Positions 1 to 10,980 of a DNA stretch of 64,000 nucleotides are shown piece after piece. Within the stretch, counting starts at the first letter, position 1. Each line of letters starts with the position of its first letter. Made by a program: the position numbers and the translations under genes. The notes below the pieces were generated by a model. It ran no database searches and was not told the DNA's origin. It was given only the letters and a program-made list of their open reading frames with translations. This DNA is from Ficedula albicollis (taxonomy: Eukaryota; Chordata; Aves; Passeriformes; Muscicapidae), in contig NC_021676.1 in the NCBI RefSeq assembly GCF_000247815.1, positions 7,501,092-7,565,091 of the forward strand, written 5' to 3'.

Positions 1-714
1 GGTAAGCGTGTTAGTGAAGAGGGAACTGGCCTCCGCCAGGCTGAGTGAGGAGGGTGTTCCCACAAAGCCACAGGACAGCTTGGGTTAGAAGAGACCTTTA
101 AAGGTCATCTAGTCCAACACCCCTGCAGTGGGCTGAGACATCATCTACTACTACATCAGGCTGCTCAGAGCCCCATCCAACAGCCTGACCTTGAGTCTTT
201 CCAGAGATGGGGAACCTACCACCTCTCTGGGCAACCTATGCCACAGTGTTTCACCACCCTCATCATAAAACCATTTTGTCCTTGTATCAAATCTAAATGT
301 ACTTTCTTTTAGTTTAAAATCCTTGTCTTAATGCAATAATCTCAGCTCTCTGAGTCTGTCCTCATAGAAAAATGTTCCAGCCTCTGAGTATTTCAGTGTC
401 CTCTGGACTCCCTCCAGAAGATCCTTCCTATGCTGGAGGCCCCAGGGCTAGATGCAGAACTCCACGTGGGGTCTCATGAGGAGAGTAAAGGGGGTGAATC
501 CCCTCCTTTGACCTGCTGCTCACAGTGCTTTTGGTGCAGCCCAGCACGTGGTTGGCTGTCCCCATTGCCCAGATGCGATGACTGCACACAGAAATCACAT
601 TAACCGGGGGACACACACTTCCCTCTCCTAAGCACCAGAACAGCCCCACTGTTGCTTTTCCCGCTGCTGTGCTGTGCAGGCAGCAGGGGAGGACACAGGT
701 GTGCTTGCTTGCAG
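1..714 (+). other. GPC4: Last intron of GPC4 (3' part)
   Basis: This is non-coding sequence upstream of the GPC4 terminal exon, and it runs off the left edge of the window. It ends in a pyrimidine-rich stretch and the acceptor CTTGCTTGCAG at 704-714. Most of it is an antisense CR1 fragment. Competing AG dinucleotides lie nearby (GTGCAG at about 674-679 and ACACAG at about 693-698). The 714 site is chosen because the reading frame resembles glypican-4 only from there on. Confidence 0.75.
70..600 (-). mobile_element. CR1 LINE fragment, 3' portion, antisense to GPC4
   Basis: Read on the + strand, this matches the antisense of avian CR1 3' sequence as I remember it. It has GGTCATCTAGTCCAACACCC near 103, then GCTCAGAGCCCCATCCAACA, TCTCTGGGCAACCT, CTCTGAGTCTGTCCTCATAG, GATGCAGAACTCCACGTGGG and CAGCCCAGCACGTGGTTGGC in the expected order. 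The element therefore lies on the - strand, opposite to GPC4. It is 5'-truncated, as most CR1 copies are, and visibly diverged, so it is an old insertion. Its right edge fades out around 585-610, about 100 bp before the splice acceptor. Ends are approximate. Confidence 0.88.
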
Positions 715-923
715 GTGAGGAGAGCAGCGGGGAGGAGAGCGGCAGCGGGTGCGAGCTCCAGCAGTGCTCCCCGGAGTTCGAGTTCAACGCCACCGAGGTC
801 ACCGGCAGCTCCAACAAGAGCGACAAGACCGTCAACACTTCTGCTGCCGCCACAAGCCGTCTGTCACAAGCAGCCTTGCTCCTTAGCATTTTGTTCTTGG
901 CCGTGCAAAGACAATGGAGATAA
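715..923 (+). CDS. GPC4: Glypican-4, terminal coding exon (partial gene)
   Basis: This is the C-terminal part of a glypican, a GPI-anchored cell-surface heparan sulfate proteoglycan that modulates Wnt, FGF, BMP and Hedgehog signalling. The exon begins after the acceptor at 714 with a split codon (one base from the previous exon) and ends at TAA 921-923, giving about 69 residues. Three Ser-Gly pairs (residues 5-6, 9-10, 11-12) sit in an acidic context and are the heparan sulfate attachment region. C13 and C18 follow in a C-x4-C pattern. N-glycosylation sequons occur at N25-A-T, N34-K-S and N41-T-S. A hydrophobic tail (about 53-64, AALLLSILFLAV) ends in QRQWR, a GPI-anchor signal with the cleavage site probably near the S/A-rich 43-48. 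The order ESSGEESGSGC, CxxxxC, FNAT and the QRxWR end match vertebrate GPC4 as I recall it better than GPC1 or GPC6. The upstream exons lie outside the window. Confidence 0.9.
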
Positions 924-1757
924 TTGTGCAGCATAGGGGGAGGGGAAAAGACTTTTATTATCAAAGGTAGAAGGCACCTGCTTTCACTTTTATACCATCT
1001 AGAGACTTTGCTTTTTAAGTTAATGGACAACAGTGTACAGTTTTTACTATGTTGCCACTGGTTTTAAGATACTGATTTATTTTTTTTTTCCCTCGCTATC
1101 CTGGGAATAACAGGAATGGGAAGTACCAGTCTATCCTGTTCACCAAGAGTCCATGTTAGAGGTGGATAACAAAAATGTATATACAAGCCTGTAGTTAGCT
1201 CTGCATTTGTGTCTTTATCACTTCTTTTTTTTTTTTCTTTTACTGTATTTCTTACGAAAACAAAAACCCCAGGGTCTTCTCTTGGCCTGTAACAAGTATG
1301 TGTTTCTGAAACGAGAAATATCTGTACAGAAGCAGGTTTTATTTATCATGTTATCTTATGAGGAAAAAAGTAATTGCCCAACAAGCAGAAAATGTTTCGT
1401 GTAGTTAACTTCCCATTTATCCACATTATGTTAGTTGCCTTATCTGGGGAGAAGTGGAAGTCGTTTGTCTTTATTATGTGGTGAAACAGAAGGTGAAGGC
1501 AGAACTGGTCATCGTGCCAAGGGCCCCATTTGTGTAGGGCATCCATGCCAGGAGCAGGTTGTGCTTGCTTTACAGGAGGTTTGGTTAAATTGGAAGGGAC
1601 TACAGAGAATTCCCATTCTGCAGACGCTGAGAAGAGTTGTCCTGCGTTCCCCGGGATCCTTGCAATTGGCTGTAACTCCTGTGGGTCACTTCCCAACGTG
1701 CATCCCCCATGGGAATGAGGCATTAAACTTGTTCAGTTGGAAACACCTTGTCGTCTC

Positions 1758-1895
1758 GCAGATCCAAATGCCATCATGTGTCTTGTCTGCACATTTGTTA
1801 GGTGAATGCTGGATTGATTTTTTAATGCAGATCCAAATGCCAACATGTGTCTTGTCTGCACGTTTGTTAGGTGAATGCTGGATTGATTTTTTAAC
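1758..1895. repeat. 69-bp tandem duplication inside the GPC4 3' UTR
   Basis: There are two adjacent 69-bp copies, 1758-1826 and 1827-1895, both beginning GCAGATCCAAATGCC. They differ at three positions (T/A, A/G and a terminal T/C). The near identity indicates a recent duplication. Confidence 0.95.
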
Positions 1896-2192
1896 TGTTC
1901 CAGTTCTGGTTTTAAGGAATGCTGTGTGGGAGGGCAGGTGGGGAGGGATTTGGTTTGTTTTTGCAGGAGTTTTGTTTCCTCTCTGATGGGGGCAAAAGAG
2001 AAGGAGCAGGCACTGTTGCAGGTACATGGAAGCAGGAGCTGGCAGGGCTGAAGATGCCTCGTGTTGGGTGTGTTTGGTCTCCTGGGAGCTGATGCCCAGC
2101 ACCTGGAGCTTTTCGGCACTACCCGAAACACCGTCCTCTCTCTGCCTGTGCTCTTGGAGTTGGAACAATGTTGTGGTGAACAGCAGCTCATG

Positions 2193-2198
2193 AATAAA
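2193..2198 (+). terminator. GPC4: Poly(A) signal AATAAA, proximal candidate
   Basis: A canonical hexamer in TGAATAAAAG, 1.27 kb after the stop codon. It is a candidate for a shorter GPC4 mRNA. The sequence just downstream is A- and T-rich rather than clearly GU-rich. Confidence 0.4.
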
Positions 2199-2689
2199 AG
2201 AAATGTATATTTTTAAGAAAAGAGATGAAATAATTTTTTAGAGTTTAGCAAAAGCAGCAGCGTCTTTGGAAAGACTCGAAATTACTCTGCACGTCTCTTC
2301 CTGCTTGGGGTAGCCTTTAGGTCTGGCTGGATGCCTGGATCTGGCCAGGAGAGCAATCCAGAGAGAAAAGGTTTGCTCTATTCCACCCTTGTATCATAAA
2401 GGATAAGTTTCTATTTTTATATTGAAGCATTAATTACTTGTTAGCTCAGGGTCAGCGTTATACTCGAAGTTATTTTCACACCAAATTTCTGCGAAGCTAT
2501 AAAGACAGTATTCTTGGCTGGTATAAATAATCCTGGAGGCTTAATTTTACTAGAAGTAGCCAGTTATTTATTAAAACATGATGTTAGTAGAGTTAGGGAT
2601 ATTCTGGCTAGATTATTTTTCTCTAGAAAATAAATCATGGAACCATAAAATTGAAAAAATTATAAATTTATGTGTGGGAAAAAATGGAT

Positions 2690-2697
2690 TGTAAATA
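2690..2697 (+). promoter_or_regulatory. GPC4: Pumilio response element TGTAAATA (first of three)
   Basis: TGTAAATA matches the Pumilio consensus UGUANAUA. The same 8-mer recurs at 3082-3089 and 3457-3464. Confidence 0.4.
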
Positions 2698-2744
2698 GCT
2701 AAGTTGCCTTGTGAGGAATTGGAAAATGTGCTGATACTTAGAAA

Positions 2745-2752
2745 CTACCTCA
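2745..2752 (+). promoter_or_regulatory. GPC4: let-7 8-mer target site in the 3' UTR
   Basis: CTACCTCA is the exact complement of let-7 positions 2-8 followed by the A1 anchor. The surrounding 3' UTR is AT-rich, which favours microRNA access. A single 8-mer can occur by chance, so function is inferred only. Confidence 0.4.
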
Positions 2753-3053
2753 GTTCTGAGGAATTTCCTTTCCAGCTTTGAGTGCTATTGCATTTACTTG
2801 GTAGAAGTGAATCTGGTCTCCAATATGTAGCTGAAAGAGTTATCCCTATAGACCTTGTTAGATTGTTTTTAATTTAGAGGGTTGAACTACATCCAGCTGT
2901 TTTCTTTCAGCAAAGTTCCCTAACAAAGAGAATTTCTGAATTAAATATTGCTGATGGTTTCCATGACTTTTCCTGATTTGTTTGGTTTCATGGCATTTTC
3001 TGATTGCCCTTTAATTATTTAAATGGTTCTAGCCATTTGAATTTTAATCCCGA

Positions 3054-3059
3054 AATAAA
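3054..3059 (+). terminator. GPC4: Poly(A) signal AATAAA, distal candidate
   Basis: AATAAA in CCCGAAATAAAC, about 2.1 kb after the stop. Another lies at 3182-3187 within an A-rich run. Either could end the longer transcript. Confidence 0.4.
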
Positions 3060-3081
3060 CAAACCTTAGATGCACTACCAT

Positions 3082-3089
3082 TGTAAATA
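3082..3089 (+). promoter_or_regulatory. GPC4: Pumilio response element TGTAAATA (second of three)
   Basis: An exact UGUAAAUA match in CATTGTAAATATATTG, 392 bp after the first. Confidence 0.35.
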
Positions 3090-3200
3090 TATTGTGGTAA
3101 GGTCTGACTGGATAACCCTTCTGGCTCATACCCAGCTGGCAGGCCAGCAGAGTTAAATGAAGAAAAAAAGAATAAAAAAAAAATAAAACTTCTTCAGAGC

Positions 3201-5984
3201 TCTGAGATTGGTGGAACAAAAGCCCTTATGTTCGGAGTGGCTGCCTGCTCCAACATCTCCCTTCCTGGTGTAAGTGTTCATATGTAAGAAAGTTGCTTGT
3301 AAATTCGCCTGGTTTTGAGCCTTTCTGCTCAGAAAACAAAAACACTTCTGAATTTATATTTATCACTTTACAACTAATTGCTCACTAATTATTATTCCTC
3401 AGTTTGGTACAAGCCACCAATGCAAAGACCTCCCGACAGTTTTAAGCATGTCCAGTTGTAAATAGCACAAGAGACTTCTAGTATATAAAGGACAGATTTG
3501 TCACCTGGGGCTGCAGGAAACAAGAGTAAGCATCAATGTAGGACGATCAAAAGTTGTGTTCCTGCTTTTATTTTGTGTTTGTGTGTGAAGTTGGCTCTTT
3601 GACATGAGCTTGTAAACTAAACGATACAGGTAGGGATGAGACATGCTGCTCACTTCAGGGAAGGCATGTGCTCCCTTCTTTCAGATTTCTTTTTCCACAT
3701 AACCATTGCCATTATGGGCATGATTTAAAGAAAAATTCCCATATATAAAATTTAATTATTAAAGTTAATGGAGCTGGTAAGTGCACTTCAAATGCAAAAT
3801 GAAGCAGAAAGGTGTCCTTGGCAGCATGGGAGGTGCTGTCTCCCAAAGCACTGGAATGGAAAGATCCAGCTCTTAACAGGACCTGTTTTAACAGCTCAGT
3901 GCCTGTCCTGAAATGGCTTCACAGGTGACACGTGGAGGGGGAAAAGGAGAGCATGTAATGGGACTGTGATCAGAGTCTCTTGTTTTCTGTTGTGTTGATG
4001 CCTGCCCAAGTCAGGACAAATGGCCAGAGCAGCAAGAGGAGTCTTTCCACACTCCAGGGTCCTGCTCTTTTCCTGGCTGAGCCAACCTGGGTTTGTCCTC
4101 ACAGGCAAGGTGGTGTATTAGTTCTGGAGAGTGCAACCTCTCAGAACAGTGGTCATTTCTTAGACCAGATTGTGCTATTGTTTCCATCACCATCCCATAA
4201 TTGCTCTGACAGAGACCAGGCAAGCTCTCTGGTTTGATCCTGGCTCCTTCCTCATTGTAGCATCTGGTGTTGGGTCTCTCAGAGCATGGCACATAAAAAT
4301 CCCTTCTACCTGTTTGGATGCTTTTACTTACCGTGTGTCCTACAGTAGTTGCCAGCCCCGTTTGTCACCTTTCTCACAAAGTCACCCTCTTCCTTCCTTC
4401 ATGCAGCCCACTGTGTGAATGTGGCAGTGTCCCCCATGGGTGCCAGCAGTAACCAGATCATGACAGCTGCTGCTTGTGCCCTTCACTGGGCAGCACAAAA
4501 CCACAGCATTTTCTCTTGTCCCTGGGGGAGCCTGTGCCACTGGCACACCTCCACAGCCTGGAGTGGCAGACACCCAGGTCTTGCCAGCACAGATGTGCCT
4601 GGGGCATCCTTGGGGACCCTGAGAACCAAGGACTGGGGGTGTGTGTAAGGTGGTGGGCATTGCTGCTGCAGGAAATTGGAGCATGGGTAAATCTGTCTGT
4701 TAATTGGAGGAAAGCAGCTTGTGCTTTTGGGGTTTTCTTAATGCTGATGGCTTTGTTTTGCCATGTAAGCTCAGCTGGGATAACTGCAGTGTCCGTGCCA
4801 GATGTGATGGCCAGGGGACACCTGCCTGCAGTGGTTTGTAAACCAGCATTGCAGTTCTGGCCAGGCTGGCAGGAGGATTGCCTGATCTCTGCTGCTTCTG
4901 TTCCTCAGAATATTCTCTAGGACTGGTGGTAATTTAAAAATACATATAAAAATGTATAGAAGGAGGTTAAAATTGATGCAGAAACACTGCAATCCTGGTC
5001 CCAAATGGTGAAGTGTGCTGTGTTTCATGGCATCTTTCAAATTGCTGGGGTTTAATGGTTTAAGATACCTGGAAGGCACAGGTTGTTTAGAGATGATGCA
5101 ATAGTGGTGGTTTTAGGACCACCTGAGTGTGAACTAACCCTAGTAATAGTTTTCATTTCTTGATAATGCGCTGTTTCAGGAATCAGGTTTTCTGGGTTTG
5201 GTTTGTTTTCCTTGTTGCTTAATCCTCTGCTGTGGTTTGTTTGATCGCTTGTAGCAGTGTAAATTGCCTGGGAAGACACAGCTCTTTATGGGCTTGCTGT
5301 AATTCTAGGTTAAGTGTGCTCAAATTGCTGTAATTTGTATCTAATGGATTAGATGGATTGAGAGCCCTTTTATAACTGTTGGAGCAAGGAGGGGCTGCCT
5401 GCCCTGGGAGGGAGGGAAGGAATCCTGGGCAGGGCTGGTCCCTCTGTCCCTTTTCTCTGGGAGAGCTGTCCTTTTCATGATCCCAGGGGCTGGACAGCCT
5501 GGCACAGCTGGGGACCCAGCTGGATGCAGGAGGAGCAGGCAGCTGTGGCAAAGAGGCTTTTGCTGAACCCAGGAGGTTTTGGGGGATGCTGATGGCAAGT
5601 CCTGATGTGGTGTTGCCTTCCTCTGGTGCTGTCCCTGTGCTGTTGGGTGGGTAACTGCTGGGGATGTTTTTCCTCTCTGGACCTGCTCTGCCTTGACCAA
5701 AAGGAGATCCTTTTGCCTTTTAGCCTGCTCACTGAGATTTGGCCCTGTGGTTCCTTGCTGCCCTGGCTCCTTTTTCCCAAACCTTTGCTCTTTGTGGTGA
5801 TTCCTCTTGTGCATTCCCTGTGTCCCAACAGGAGTAGAGTGGGAATGTATCTCACCATGGTCTCTTGCAAGCCATCTCCACTCAACGCCAGCCAGAGATT
5901 GCTGCAGCTGCCAAAACAGAAGTTTTGATTTTAAAAGCAGCTCCTACTTGTATCAACAAATTTGCTTCACTTGTTAGTCATTGA
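3201..5984. other. Non-coding stretch downstream of GPC4
   Basis: No exon, RNA gene or repeat family was recognised here. The first part (to about 3800) is AT-rich and could still be distal 3' UTR. From about 3890 the sequence becomes more GC-rich. The short open frames show no recognisable protein similarity and lack splice or start context. Confidence 0.6.
3457..3464 (+). promoter_or_regulatory. GPC4: Pumilio response element TGTAAATA (third of three)
   Basis: An exact match in CAGTTGTAAATAGCAC. It is relevant only if the transcript extends beyond the AATAAA at 3182. Confidence 0.25.
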
Positions 5985-6070
5985 CATGGTTTGGTGATGG
6001 ACTTGGCATTCCTAGGGTAAGGGTTGGACTTAATATTCTTTCCCAATCTTAATGAGTCTATGATTCATTT
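5985..6070 (+). mobile_element. CR1 LINE 3' end fragment
   Basis: GATGGACTTGGCATTCCTAG, then AAGGGTTGGACTTAATATTC and TCTTAATGAGTCTATGATTC, follow the order of a CR1 3' end: the 'GGTTGGACTTGATGATC' region, then the terminal ATTCTATG-type octamer, here decayed to AGTCTATGATTC. Only the last ~90 bp of the element is present, as is usual after 5' truncation. Confidence 0.75.
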
Positions 6071-6239
6071 CAACAGCCAGGTAATATCTGTCTCCCTGAT
6101 GGTTTCACGGGAGCTGAGTGGGAGCAGCTTCATCCCCATCTCAAAATCTGGGGTGCCTGTGCCCCTCATTTGTGTATTGCAGCAATTCCCCTACAAAACT
6201 GCTCATCTCCCCAGTGTCCTGCCACACTGTCTCCCTCCA

Positions 6240-6470
6240 CGTGTGTCATTAATTCCTGTAATCTGATGCAAATCAATGTGCTAAACCCCTCATTAATTGG
6301 GTTACTGATTTATACTAATGAGACTTAAAATCTTGGAGAAGGTGGAGGGTATTTGTTTCTCCTCTGACAAGCTATTGTCAGCCCCACAATGGCTGGCCCT
6401 TGGCTGGGCTGGTAATTGCCTCGTGACTGTATTTGCATCAACATAATGGCAAGGATGTTAGCAGGAGCTA
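6240..6470. promoter_or_regulatory. Candidate enhancer: paired POU octamers and homeodomain sites
   Basis: Two perfect octamers are present: ATGCAAAT at 6266-6273 and its reverse complement ATTTGCAT at 6431-6438. CATTAATT lies at about 6247-6254 and CATTAATTGG at 6291-6300, with further TAAT cores (ACTAATGAG near 6315). The stretch is repeat-free and sits about 5.3 kb beyond the GPC4 stop. It looks like a conserved non-coding element, but conservation cannot be assessed here. Confidence 0.35.
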
Positions 6471-9429
6471 AGACATCTTTTGGTCTGAACAGGAAAATTC
6501 AGGATTAGCAAGGTGGATTAGCAAGGTTTGCCAGCAGTTCCTGGCAGCTCTGTTCTGAAGGGTGGCTTCTCTTCACCTATAACTCGGCTCTGTTGGTTGT
6601 TTCCATTATTAACCTGCTTTCCTTCAGACCTTAATAAGCTCAGCCATAAAAATCAGGCCTGCCTGAAAACTTGGCACAGTAGGAATTGGCCAGACTTTTA
6701 TTTTTTTCTGGTGGGAAGAGCTGATGATTATTTTTAGAAGAAATTGTTTCGTCTGTGAAGTTTAATGGGTTGAAATGCTGTTTTGGCATTCACGAGCCTT
6801 CAGACCAGCTTTGTTGAAAACCCAATTTAGCATCACCAATAATACAGTAATGCTGAGGATCCCCAGGGGCAGGCAGCTGAAACAATAGCTGGAATGGTAC
6901 ATTTTTAAAACTAATTGTTGCACACATCCAGCCATTTCCATGGCATTTCCATGCCACTACCACACACCACTTGCTGTCTTGTGCAAGACGCAGATCTGAG
7001 GACAGTAAAGTCCACAGGAGGCATTTCACTGACGTGGACAGCAGGGGCATCTGCATCTCCAGGGACTCTTTAGTGGAAGCATGGTCACAGGTACCTATCC
7101 ACTGGATTCCTGCAGCCAAAAGACAATTCTGATTTAACTAAGAGTTTTCTTTCTTTTTTTTCTTTCTTTTTTTTTTTTTCCCCTTCATTTGCATCCTCAT
7201 AACAGACTGTGTTTGTATTGGAGCTATATATCCTAAATATATAATTTCCTGTGTGGAGGCAGCTCTCAGTGAATGTCTTCACACCACCCCTCTGATTTTG
7301 GGTGAGCAGCCATCCTGCCTTATTTGCAGGTGAGGAGCTGGGCACCCTTACAAAAGGATAGGGGAGTAAGATACTAAGTGGTTCTCACTTGTTGTTTGCT
7401 CTGCATTTCTTGCGTTCTGACAGACCATGCTGTGTTCCAGGAGGGTGCTTCAGGTAAAATGCCTTTCAGATTGAGACAAGGTGATGACTTCTCAGTGGCT
7501 TCAGGGCCTTTCATGTTATGGGGCAAGTGGAGACTGGCTGCTGTGTCACAACTTTCTTTCTTTGTTTTTCTCATAGAAAGAATTCAAATTTGGAGGGAAA
7601 AACCCAAAAGTGTGATCACTCTTTATTGATTGTTGAATTCTTTGGATGTTTGTGCATTGAAAACCACTTGAGTATTGAACAGGAAGGAATTTGTGCTACA
7701 GAACAGTGGTGGAATTTTCAGTTTTGAGCAGGAAGAGTTGGGGGTCAGTGGTTATGTGGGCGAGTGAGGGCTCTCAGCAAGCCAGGGGCCGTGAGAGTCA
7801 GTGTTACAAAGAAGCTGTTGTCTTTGACAGAGGGCTTCTGGAGCCTAGCTGTCTGAAAATAATTAGCCAAATAAATTAGGTGTGCTCCATGCTAAGTAAT
7901 TCTGACATTTGGCTTCCTAGGGAAAGGGATAATGTACAGACAGAGATACCTCAGCTTGTCCTTTGTCCCTGTCAGGGGGCACCCATGAGGAAGATGAGGG
8001 CTGTTCTTTGCACAGATAGTGACAGGGCAGGGCTGCCCTGCTTCCCCCTGCAAGAATGTCCTGCCACTGAGGGCATGTTGAACTGCAAATAAAAATGGTA
8101 AAAATTCCATTCCATGGAGGTGTGCTCCATCATATTGGTGCAGGCACCATAAGGGACTCATCCAGGAGCTCCAGTTGTGGGACTGGACTGAGAGGTGATG
8201 GTCAGACATGGGAGGGAGACAGGAGAGGAGTGCCTTGGGCAGCACTTGAGCTGTATCACTGCCCTGACCTTGTTTTCCATCCTTTCTTTCATCCTGTTGT
8301 TATTTAAGGTGCATTAGATGCATCTCCTGGTGTTGTATTAGCCACTCCTTCCCTGAGAGGGGCTGGCAGTAGCATCTTTTGGCCCACATTCCTGTGCTGG
8401 TTTTCTCTATCGAAAAGCAGTTTCAGCTTTTTGACCACTTTTATAATCCAGCATTGCAGAGGTGCTTGCTGGTCACCCTCCCAATGGAGCCATGCTCAGA
8501 GTGCTTTAATCCTGCTTTTCACAGTGTTTTAATCCTGCTGCAGGGTGGGAGCAGAGCAGTTTTTTGGAGCCTGGATGGGATAGAGGTGCAGGTGGCAGCC
8601 AGCTGGAGGAGCTGGGTTTGTATGTGGGTTTTGCACTGCATCCTCCAGGTGTTCACAGAAATTAGAAATGAATTTGAAGCCTCTGGAAGGGAGAAGCCTC
8701 CCCCATTACAATTTTGGCCCCGTTGCATTGCATAGGGTGGTTTGTTCCCTTCCTCAGTGTCCTGCCCTTGCTGCTCACACATGGAGCATTAAAGAAGAAG
8801 GAATCCCAGCTGTGAGGAGTTGCTTAACTCATAGGATTGTGAGGTGCATGGAAAACATGAGTAAAGCCACGACCAAACCTCCATATCTATTCTATCTCAA
8901 TGAATGGAGGAAGCAATGGATTCCACCCTTGGTTTTCAGAAGCATTAAAGGGAGAAAAAAGCCCACCAACACCCAAAAACCCTGCAGCCCACCAGTGGTG
9001 AGGGTTGTGCGGGGGCTGCACATCCCCAGGAGCAGACAGAACCATGGCTTGGAGCCGAGCACAGGAATAGTCCTGGCTGTGATGAACCCAGACTCCTGTG
9101 AAAGTGAGCAGTGAAATGATGTCTCCACCATGAGAGTGAGAATCCAGGCTCTGTGCAAAGTCCCTTTCGTGCAGGTGACAGGGATTTCCAGGACCTGTGT
9201 GAGCAGCCCCAGGTCTGTGGTACAGCTGCCTCAGCTGATCCATGCACTGTGTGTTTATTCATGGCTCCCCTCTTCTGGGCCCTGCACTGAGACAGCACAG
9301 TGCTTTTAATGAGAGCACAAAAGTTAAAATTGGGGGTTTTTTTACTTTTAAAAATGAGTGGCAGACTGTGGCTGTTCAGGTTGCTATTTTAACTGCTCCA
9401 GATGTCAAGCATGGCTCAGCCAAGATCAA

Positions 9430-9650
9430 TGCGTAATCCGAAGGAAATACTATTAATTTCAAAGGAATGTGGTCAATATTTAAATATTTTGGATCTTTTT
9501 AATGTAGCCAGTGGTAGTGGCCTAACTGGGCTTATTAACTCTTCTTTTGGAGCAGTGATTCTATTAGCATGAATTAATGTCTATTAATATTACTGATTTT
9601 CATTTATTTTAACGTGTGGGCCAGTAACGATACTGGTTATTTTAGACACT
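9430..9650. promoter_or_regulatory. AT-rich candidate regulatory element
   Basis: About 220 bp with at least six TAAT/ATTA cores (CTATTAATTT, TTTTAATGTAG, TTATTAACTC, GAATTAATG, CTATTAATATT), no simple repeat and no recognised transposon. The texture resembles vertebrate conserved non-coding elements. This is a motif-density judgement only. Confidence 0.25.
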
Positions 9651-10966
9651 CTCTGAGGCTGTGCTGAGTCGGGAGCTGTTGGTTTAAGGCCTGATCCCAC
9701 AAGCTTTTATCCTTCCAGTTCCTGTTTCAGCTCTGACTTAGCTCCAAGCCTGCAGAGTGGCTCTGCTGGCTCCAGCAGCAGTGGGGCTGAGCTGCTCCAG
9801 TCCTGCTCCATCCAGCCCCAGCAGCTCCAGCTGCAGCTGCAGAGAGCCTCCACATGTCCCTGCACGGCCAGGGTGCTTTAACCCTGCCCACACCAGCAGC
9901 CACTGAAATACCCCCTCTGCTCTGCCTCCACATCACAGCGGGACCAAATCTTGGCTCTCATTCCCAGCAGCAGTGAGGGGGCTGGACCTGGTCTATATAT
10001 TAAATTCTGTTTCTAAATTAAGCCCAGGTAGACCCATTTCCCCTCCCCTCCTCTGACTTTTTATGCCTATTAAATGTATAAAGCACTTAGAAGGCAAAGG
10101 GTTTGTAATGAGGAACAGAGTCTTCTTGAATGTTTTGTTAAAGGTATGGAAAATACAGAAAGCTTTGAGAAAAAATTTCCTTTACATCTGATTGAAGAAC
10201 AACTTAAAATAACAGAGAATGAGCTGCATCTCACAGAGCTAGAAATGCACTCATTTTTTAACAAAACACAAAGTCCATAACTCATCATTTTCTTAACAAA
10301 ATATCTGTTTTCAATAGCTGTTGAAATATTTTGCTTGTAGAGGTCACACATTTTTAGTGAAAGGCGTATCGGGTTTTGGTTAAAAATATTTTTAAAAGCC
10401 AAATTATTCTTCTTTAAAAAAATTTTTAGCTCACTGGCAAAATTACAGAAAATTTGCACAAGAAGAAAATTATATTTTTTTAAAGTAGGCACTCAGGAAA
10501 AAAACCCAGAATGCCACAGATTTTGGTCTGCGTCAGAGAATGCTCTCATTAAAAGGAAACCTTCAGCTCCTTTGTCTGAAGAAACCTCACCCTTTGTTCA
10601 TGTTTAAGAGAAATGGTTCTAGTTACTGAGAGAGTGTTTGCCTTGCTCAAAAAAAATGTTTGTGTGGGAGATGTTTTACATTTGAGTGACGCCAGAGAGC
10701 CAAAATGTGGAGCTGTATTGGCAGTAATGACCACAGGCTGATGTAGCTGGAAAAATTCAGCTGAAAGCCTTGGGGGGAAGGGGAGGGTTTCCCCTCCCTC
10801 TCCAGGCAAGCGGGATGTTTGGATAAGGCCAAGCTCTTTCTGGGTGGGAAGAACGTGGGGCAGGCAATGTGCAGGGCTGGGTGCCCTGGCTGAGGGCACA
10901 TCTGGCTGCACATCTGGGGCCGCGCACACCTGCCCTGCTGTGGCTCTGTGCTGTTTCTGCCTGCAT

Positions 10967-10980
10967 GCACTAGATGGCAT
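10967..10980 (+). promoter_or_regulatory. CTCF-like motif (weak)
   Basis: GCACTAGATGGCAT matches the CTCF core CCASYAGRKGGCRS at 12 of 14 positions, mismatching at the first and last. It lies in the most CpG-containing patch of the left third of the window. Confidence 0.25.

Larger units (their letters stand above)
924..3200 (+). other. GPC4: GPC4 3' untranslated region (end uncertain)
   Basis: This non-coding, AT-rich sequence follows the GPC4 stop codon and contains no splice-supported coding potential. AATAAA hexamers occur at 2193-2198, 2629-2634, 3054-3059 and 3182-3187, with an ATTAAA at 3758-3763, so alternative 3' ends are plausible. A 3' UTR of about 2-2.5 kb would fit what I recall of mammalian GPC4. 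The third Pumilio-type element, at 3457, lies beyond the AATAAA at 3182 and suggests that a longer form may exist. The true end cannot be fixed from sequence alone. Confidence 0.6.

Noticed and set aside
669..714. ATG at 669 as a start for a separate small protein ending at 923
   Set aside because: The similarity to GPC4 starts exactly at the splice acceptor, so the upstream codons are intron read-through.
1435..1986. 183-codon open frame downstream of GPC4
   Set aside because: It lies within the GPC4 3' UTR, includes the 69-bp duplication, and resembles no known protein.
10074..10280. Glu/Leu-rich 68-codon frame resembling a coiled coil
   Set aside because: Short, in AT-rich low-complexity DNA, with no family recognised.
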